This document shows positions 59,909 to 64,000 of a stretch of DNA of 64,000 nt, in pieces. This DNA comes from Chloroflexia bacterium SDU3-3 (GTDB taxonomy: Bacteria > Chloroflexota > Chloroflexia > Chloroflexales > Roseiflexaceae): NCBI GenBank assembly GCA_009268125.1, contig WBOU01000001.1:62001-126000 (forward strand), given 5' to 3'. The stretch's first letter is position 1; each line of letters begins with the position of its first letter. The notes beneath the pieces are model-generated. The model was not told where the DNA came from, ran no database searches, and worked only from the letters and a program-made list of their open reading frames with translations. A program made the translations under genes and the position numbers.

Positions 59909-61273
59909 TCAGCGACTGACATCGGCCTTCTCTTCAAGGACACGTGCTCCGTGCACTATCGGCAAGCTCAGGGTAAAGGTTGAGCCACTTCCAAGCTGGC
60001 TTTCTACGGTAATTGCACCGCCATGGAGCTCTGCAAGCTTCTGGCTAATCGGCAGTCCTAGCCCCGTACCACCTTGGATAAGCGCCTGCTTTGCCTGGCC
60101 AAAAGGCGCAAAGATGATTGCGAGATCCGGCTCGGCGATGCCCAGCCCGGTGTCGCGCACCTCGATCATAAGCATACCGCCAGGACCAATATGGGCTGAA
60201 AGCTCGATCTCCCCTGCTTCGGTAAACTTCACCGCGTTTGAGAGAAGATTTGTCAGAATCTGGCGCAGGCGATTCATATCGGCGGCAATCTGAGGGAGAT
60301 CTATTGGGATATTGGAAAATATTGCCAGATTCTTTTTCGCCGCAAGAATGCGGCCATCCTCAACAACCGAGTACAGCAACTCCGAGAGCTCGTGGGGCAG
60401 GATCGTGCGTTTATAGAGCTCCATCTTGCCCGCATCAATTTTGGATATGTCAAGCACATCATTGATCAGCCGCAGTAAGACCCCCGCGTTTGCCAGGATG
60501 CGAGCGATGTGTGCACGCTGCTCTTCGTTGACATCGCCATCTTGCGGTATGTATTTGGTCATGGCGATAATCGCGTGGAGCGGGGTGCGCAGCTCATGGC
60601 TAATCGCGGCGATAAACGCTGATTTGGCGCTATCGCCCTTCTCGGCCTGTGCTCGCATTGTTCTGGCCTCATCCAGTGCGCGGCGAAGTTCTTCGGTCTG
60701 TACGTTAGGGCTTTGTTTGACGCCCGTTTCTTGCGACAAACGAAAGGTGCGAAAGTGATCATACATAAGCCACGACAACATCCCCAGGAAGATGAGGACA
60801 ACGCACAGATTAAGAATAGGAATATCCTGGGGCCTATCTTTGGCGAGAAACAAGCCTAGCTGCTCAAAAAAGAAGAGGGCAAGCACCGCCGCAGCAGTGA
60901 ACACCATGATAAGGATGACCCCTCCCCTGTCTGCGTAGAGCGTCGCTACGATCAGCGGGGTAGTCAAGATCGATAGCACGATGCTGCCATGGGAAATACC
61001 ATAGGGTGCCAGCAGAACGACGATCGAGAGGAGAAGCCCGAGGCTGACGAGCAGGGCCGCCTCAGCGATTTGCCTCTGCCGTAGTATCGCGAGACCTCCC
61101 AAGGTGATGATAAGGGCAGCCATGCTGCAAAAGAGCAAGAGCAGGTGGGACTGGCCCTGCCAAAAACGTACCAGCATATAGGCTGTTTGGATAAGTTCAG
61201 CAGCTAGTGCGCTAGCTAGTATCGCGAAAAGAGGGTGCTTTAATAGTTTGTGTAGAATGCTCCACCACCCCAT
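59909..61273 (-). CDS. Membrane-bound sensor histidine kinase
   Basis: 454 residues. About six membrane segments (~15-185), linker, HisKA with FIAAISHELRTPLHAIIAM, and HATPase with LTNLLSNAVKFTEAGEIELS, DTGLGIAEPD and GTGLGLPISQKLAELHGG, all boxes complete. The His is in the SHELRTP motif. It is first in the HK-receiver-FkbM operon; AAGAGG lies eight bases before the ATG. The signal is unknown. Confidence 0.92.
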   Translation of the reverse strand: MGWWSILHKLLKHPLFAILASALAAELIQTAYMLVRFWQGQSHLLLLFCSMAALIITLGGLAILRQRQIAEAALLVSLGLLLSIVVLLAPYGISHGSIVLSILTTPLIVATLYADRGGVILIMVFTAAAVLALFFFEQLGLFLAKDRPQDIPILNLCVVLIFLGMLSWLMYDHFRTFRLSQETGVKQSPNVQTEELRRALDEARTMRAQAEKGDSAKSAFIAAISHELRTPLHAIIAMTKYIPQDGDVNEEQRAHIARILANAGVLLRLINDVLDISKIDAGKMELYKRTILPHELSELLYSVVEDGRILAAKKNLAIFSNIPIDLPQIAADMNRLRQILTNLLSNAVKFTEAGEIELSAHIGPGGMLMIEVRDTGLGIAEPDLAIIFAPFGQAKQALIQGGTGLGLPISQKLAELHGGAITVESQLGSGSTFTLSLPIVHGARVLEEKADVSR

Positions 61274-61700
61274 GGACAGCCTCTTATCACTACGCGCCCA
61301 GTACTACGCCACACAACAGTATATACCGAATCAGGGTAGCTCTGCCCACGAATAGCGCCATATACGTGTGGGATAGGCAGTATCTATGGGGCAAATATAA
61401 CTGCGGTGGGGCCGCTGCCTATGAGCAGCCCCACCGCCAGGCATCCGCCGCTGATCCGCCCATCGTTCACAAAGAAGTTGAGGTTCCACGCATCCCAGTG
61501 TACAAGCTGGGGCGTCGTCACCTCATCGTGGCTCTGGTCGAAGAAGTAGATCTGCGGCGCCGGGATGGCGGGATGCGCGCACCAGGCGCATCGACTCCAC
61601 CTCGGTGAGCATGATATTCTGCTCGGCCACCGCGTCGAGGCCGTCGGCAAGCATCGTTCTCAGCTTTCTTGGATCGGCTCTGAGCCAAGAGCCCTAGGAG
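61274..61700. other. Spacer with gene remnant
   Basis: A 427-base stretch without an intact gene. The right part has a split coding signal on the minus strand (see the pseudogene call); the left part (61274-61383) is the promoter region of the histidine-kinase operon. Confidence 0.5.
61384..61652 (-). pseudogene. Probable frameshifted remnant of an unrecognised gene
   Basis: Two minus-strand frames look protein-like in succession. From about 61652 one frame reads MLADGLDAVAEQNIMLTEVE and continues for ~40 codons, then stops. The other frame continues with IYFFDQSHDEVTTPQLVHWD to a stop at 61384. The switch lies near 61570-61580, in a C-rich run, so a single indel would join them into a short ~88-residue protein. 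The family is not recognised; it may also be chance. Confidence 0.35.
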
Positions 61701-62279
61701 CTATGGTTCGATCTTCCGGATAATTTTAGCAGGGTTACCTACCGCCACCACGTTCGCGGGCAGGTCTTTGGTCACCACCGAGCCAGCGCCCACCACGGTG
61801 TTCTCGCCGATGGTGACGCCCGGTAGCACCACCACGCCGCCGCCTAGCCACACATTATCGCCGATGGTGATCGGCTTGGCGGCCTCATACTTGGCGCGGC
61901 GTGGCTCGGGTTCGAGCGGGTGGGTGGGGGTCAACAGCTGCACATTGGGGCCGATCTGCACGTCATCACCGATGGTGATCTTGGCCACATCCAGCATGGT
62001 CGCGCCCGAGTTGACAAAGCTGCGCGCGCCGATGTGGATGTTGTAGCCGTAGTCGCAGGCGAAGGGCGGCTTCACGAAGGTGCCCTCGCCAAAGGTGCCG
62101 ACTAGCTCGCGGATAGCCGCCCAGGTCGTAGGGTCGTCGGGAGCGCCGGTGTTGAACTGGTGGGTCAGCTTGGATGCGCGCATGCCCTCGGCGGCCAGCT
62201 GCGGGTCGTCGGCAATGTAGAGATCGCCCGCCAGCATGCGCTCGCGCATGGTGCGGGTGTCGGAAGGGTTGAGGATCAC
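61701..62279 (-). CDS. Sugar O-acetyltransferase (maltose/galactoside acetyltransferase-like)
   Basis: 192 residues with the left-handed beta-helix hexapeptide repeats of the LacA/Maa/NodL group. N-terminal MRERMLAGDLYIADDPQL is the Mac domain, then PPFACDYGYNIHIG and NSGATMLDVAKITIGDDVQI, catalytic His in LLTPTHPLEP, and the repeats VWLGGGVVVLPGVTIGENTV and VGAGSVVTKDLP. It transfers acetyl from acetyl-CoA to a sugar hydroxyl in the cytoplasm, often for detoxifying excess sugar. GTG start at 62279 with AAAGGAG ahead. Monocistronic. Confidence 0.93.
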   Translation of the reverse strand: MILNPSDTRTMRERMLAGDLYIADDPQLAAEGMRASKLTHQFNTGAPDDPTTWAAIRELVGTFGEGTFVKPPFACDYGYNIHIGARSFVNSGATMLDVAKITIGDDVQIGPNVQLLTPTHPLEPEPRRAKYEAAKPITIGDNVWLGGGVVVLPGVTIGENTVVGAGSVVTKDLPANVVAVGNPAKIIRKIEP

Positions 62280-62399
62280 AGCAAAGACTCCTTTGATAAA
62301 AGCATGACAACCGCGCCGCGGCTCACGCGATGGCCAGAGTATACCATGTTTTTCTGTATCGTTTCAGAAGAAAGGAGAGCCTCCTTTCCCTATGGGCTC

Positions 62400-62428
62400 T
62401 TGACAGATGCTTGGCAAAATCGTATACT
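62400..62428 (+). promoter_or_regulatory. Sigma-70 promoter of the MarR gene
   Basis: TTGACA (62400-62405), 17 bases, TATACT (62423-62428). Confidence 0.8.
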
Positions 62429-62436
62429 GCGATTAA

Positions 62437-62450
62437 GTTAGACATCTAAC
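62437..62450. promoter_or_regulatory. MarR operator candidate
   Basis: GTTAGA-CA-TCTAAC is a 14-bp palindrome at the expected transcription start. A related TTAGA site recurs upstream of the amidohydrolase gene at 62940-62976. Confidence 0.65.
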
Positions 62451-62481
62451 TATTAGGCTTCTATCCAATGAAGGAGGGGAA

Positions 62482-62919
62482 ATGGGGGAAGAAGCAGCAA
62501 AACAGATCCGAACAGCCATAGCGCTGATCAACCAGCGCATGAAGCAGCAGCTCACCGAGCGGCTCCAGCCCTACCAGATCACCCCACAGCAGGCGCGGCT
62601 GATTGGCTTTGTGGGCACTAAGCAGGAACAGGGGCAGACCATCTACCAGCGGGATATCGAGGAGGAGTTTGAGCTACGCGGGCCGTCGGTCACGAGTCTG
62701 CTGCAAGGGCTGGAACGGAAGGGCTTTATTGCCCGTCGGGTCGATCCATCCGACGAGCGCCTGAAACAGGTGATTATTCTGCCCAAGGGCCTTGATCTAC
62801 TCCACGATTTTGAGGCTGTATTTGCCCAGATAGATGAGCAGTTGATGCAGGGATTCAGCCCCGATCAGCAGCAACAGCTGGCACAGGCGCTTGAGCATAT
62901 GGCGCAGAACGTGGTGTAG
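62482..62919 (+). CDS. MarR-family transcriptional regulator
   Basis: 145 residues. The winged helix is visible as QQARLIGFVG, IYQRDIEEEFELRGPSVTSL (recognition helix), LERKGFIARRVDPSDERLKQ (wing) and VIILPKGLDLL, with dimerisation helices at both ends. The two GTTAGA-type operators, one on its own promoter and one before the next gene, suggest that it represses itself and the amidohydrolase. SD AAGGAGGGG before ATG 62482. The inducer is unknown. Confidence 0.93.
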   Translation: MGEEAAKQIRTAIALINQRMKQQLTERLQPYQITPQQARLIGFVGTKQEQGQTIYQRDIEEEFELRGPSVTSLLQGLERKGFIARRVDPSDERLKQVIILPKGLDLLHDFEAVFAQIDEQLMQGFSPDQQQQLAQALEHMAQNVV

Positions 62920-62939
62920 GCGGTGCCTTTTTTTTGTCA

Positions 62940-62976
62940 ATTAGATAGAATCCTAACTGTAAGAACTCTATCTAAT
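62940..62976. promoter_or_regulatory. Inverted-repeat operator before the amidohydrolase gene
   Basis: ATTAGATAGA (62940-62949) and TCTATCTAAT (62967-62976) are exact inverted copies separated by 17 bases that include CCTAACTGT. A T8 run just before (62931-62938 region) may end the MarR transcript. Confidence 0.6.
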
Positions 62977-63003
62977 CAACCAAGATCAAAAGAGGAGAAA
63001 ACC

Positions 63004-64000
63004 ATGATCACAGCGATCACAAACGCACGGATCTTTGACGGCGAGCAGGTTATCGACGCCCAGACAGTCGTGATCGATGGCAGCCAGATCGCCCTGGTGG
63101 GCGACGCTGTGCCCGCAGGAGCCACCGTGGTGGACGCCAGCGGTGCGACCCTACTGCCCGGCCTGATCGACGCTCACGTGCACACCGATGTGGATGGGCT
63201 ACGCGACGCGCTGCGGTTTGGCATCACCACCGAGCTAGAGATGATGGGGCACTGGACCGCGCAGGAGCGCCGCGAGGTGTCCGGGCGCGACGACCTGGCC
63301 GATGTGCGCTCGGCGGGACTGGGCATCACGCCGCCCGGCGGGCACCCCGACGAGCTGATGAGCGGCGAGATCCCGCCCGGCTACGAGGGCGACAACGCGC
63401 ACGACCACGAGCTGCCCGCGGTCTCCACGCCCGAGGAGGCGGCAAGCATGGTGGCCGAGCTGGTAGCCAGCGGCTCGGACTATATCAAGATCATGATCGA
63501 GGAGGGCAGCGTGCTGGGCGCGCCTGGGCTGCCCACGCCCAGCATGGCCGTGATCGAGACCGCCGTGCGCGAGGCCCACCGCCACGGCAAGCTGGCCATC
63601 GCCCACACGCTCACCGCTGACACCACCGAGCAGGCGATAGCCGCAGGGGTGGATGGCCTAGCCCATGTGTTTCTCGACCGCCCGCATACCCCGGCGCTGG
63701 TCGCGGCCATCGCCACCTCGGGCGCGTTCGTCACGCCCTGTTTATGCCTCAATGCCTCGATTATGGGCTTCAGCGGCGCAGCGCTGGCTGCCGACCCACG
63801 GGTGCAACCCAAGCTGAGCCAGGCCTGGCTGGACACGCTGTCGAGCAGCTTTAATACCTTTCCCCAGGGCGACTTTGCTGCGGTGCTAGCCACCGTCGCC
63901 GCGCTCCACGCCGCAGGCGTAGACATCCTGGTGGGCACCGATGTGTCGATGCCGCTGCCGCACCTGGGTGGCCTAGCCCATGGGGTCAGTGTGCACCACG
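63004..64000 (+). CDS. Amidohydrolase family protein (3' truncated)
   Basis: At least 332 residues; the frame runs off the window end. N-terminal urease-like beta sandwich (ITNARIFDGEQVIDAQTVVI) and then the metal-dependent barrel with HxH in LIDAHVHTDVDG. The carbamylated-Lys position is probably in GSDYIKIMIEEGS, with later His in HGKLAIAHTLT and DGLAHVF, and the Asp in ILVGTDVSMP. These are the marks of imidazolonepropionase/prolidase-like hydrolases that open cyclic amides or cleave X-Pro-type substrates; the real substrate is unknown. SD AGAGGAGAAAACC before ATG 63004. Behind a MarR gene and its operator. Confidence 0.9.
   Translation, partial: MITAITNARIFDGEQVIDAQTVVIDGSQIALVGDAVPAGATVVDASGATLLPGLIDAHVHTDVDGLRDALRFGITTELEMMGHWTAQERREVSGRDDLADVRSAGLGITPPGGHPDELMSGEIPPGYEGDNAHDHELPAVSTPEEAASMVAELVASGSDYIKIMIEEGSVLGAPGLPTPSMAVIETAVREAHRHGKLAIAHTLTADTTEQAIAAGVDGLAHVFLDRPHTPALVAAIATSGAFVTPCLCLNASIMGFSGAALAADPRVQPKLSQAWLDTLSSSFNTFPQGDFAAVLATVAALHAAGVDILVGTDVSMPLPHLGGLAHGVSVHH

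Noticed and set aside
55694-61273. Secondary-metabolite (NRPS/RiPP) gene cluster
   Set aside because: There is no synthetase, precursor peptide with a leader, or transporter; the genes face different directions and are split by terminators.

Overview
The window is 64 kb of gene-dense, GC-rich (by eye about 60-65 %) bacterial chromosome with strong Shine-Dalgarno sites (AGGAG/AAGGAG), several GTG starts, lipoprotein-type ABC binding proteins and many one- and two-component regulators. The mix of a soluble LacI-like/histidine-kinase/receiver/AraC hybrid, YesM/YesN two-component pair, ECF transporter, RsbR-type STAS protein, hexuronate enzymes of the Thermotoga type and a bacterial GRAS protein is most consistent with a plant-polymer-degrading member of the Chloroflexota. 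That assignment is inference: no rRNA or tRNA gene was recognised to anchor it. No CRISPR array, prophage or complete insertion sequence was seen.

Region by region. 1-6 kb: the tail of an ABC sugar-binding protein, a long bidirectional terminator, an ECF vitamin transporter (S, fused double ATPase, T) divergent from a CoaB-like protein, and a DPPW-motif methyltransferase. 6-13.7 kb: a GH42 beta-galactosidase behind three operator-like palindromes, a YceI-domain protein, an aldo/keto reductase divergent from a DUF1697 protein, a GH5 glycosidase and a secreted RCC1-repeat protein. 13.8-17.3 kb: a small glycosyltransferase, a divergent AraC regulator/aldo-keto reductase pair and an AT-richer orphan gene.

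17.4-32 kb is a pectin (polygalacturonate/rhamnogalacturonan) utilisation locus on the minus strand. In transcription order it holds a 1170-residue hybrid sensor-regulator, a stand-alone transposase-type DNA-binding ORF, an oligosaccharide ABC importer (two permeases, one lipoprotein), a GH105 unsaturated-uronyl hydrolase, a GH28 polygalacturonase, an IolB-type isomerase where KduI would be expected, KduD, the tagaturonate epimerase UxaE and the fructuronate reductase UxuB. Oligogalacturonides would be imported, cut to galacturonate and unsaturated galacturonate, and both streams converted towards 2-keto-3-deoxygluconate; UxaC, UxuA and the KDG kinase/aldolase are not in the window.

32-41 kb: a TetR/VOC pair, a Yip1-like membrane protein, DUF1349, a membrane-anchored gamma-glutamyltransferase homologue, an RsbR-like STAS protein, and a bacterial GRAS-domain protein with a small partner gene. 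A long spacer follows with a consensus sigma-70 promoter and structured leader ahead of a GAF-PAS-degenerate-GGDEF protein. 42-49.6 kb: a YesN/YesM two-component pair followed by a complete YtfQ-YtfR-YtfT-YjfF galactofuranose-type ABC importer. 49.7-53.6 kb: small DUF genes, an AraC regulator and a TetR/SDR divergent pair over a dense operator cluster. 53.7-61.3 kb: an R2K-clade ATP-grasp protein, small membrane proteins, two FkbM-fold methyltransferases and two histidine kinases; one methyltransferase sits in a kinase/receiver operon. 61.3-64 kb: a probable gene remnant, a hexapeptide acetyltransferase, and an autoregulated-looking MarR gene followed by a truncated amidohydrolase. Many transcription units end in hairpins with near-perfect 10-30 bp stems.
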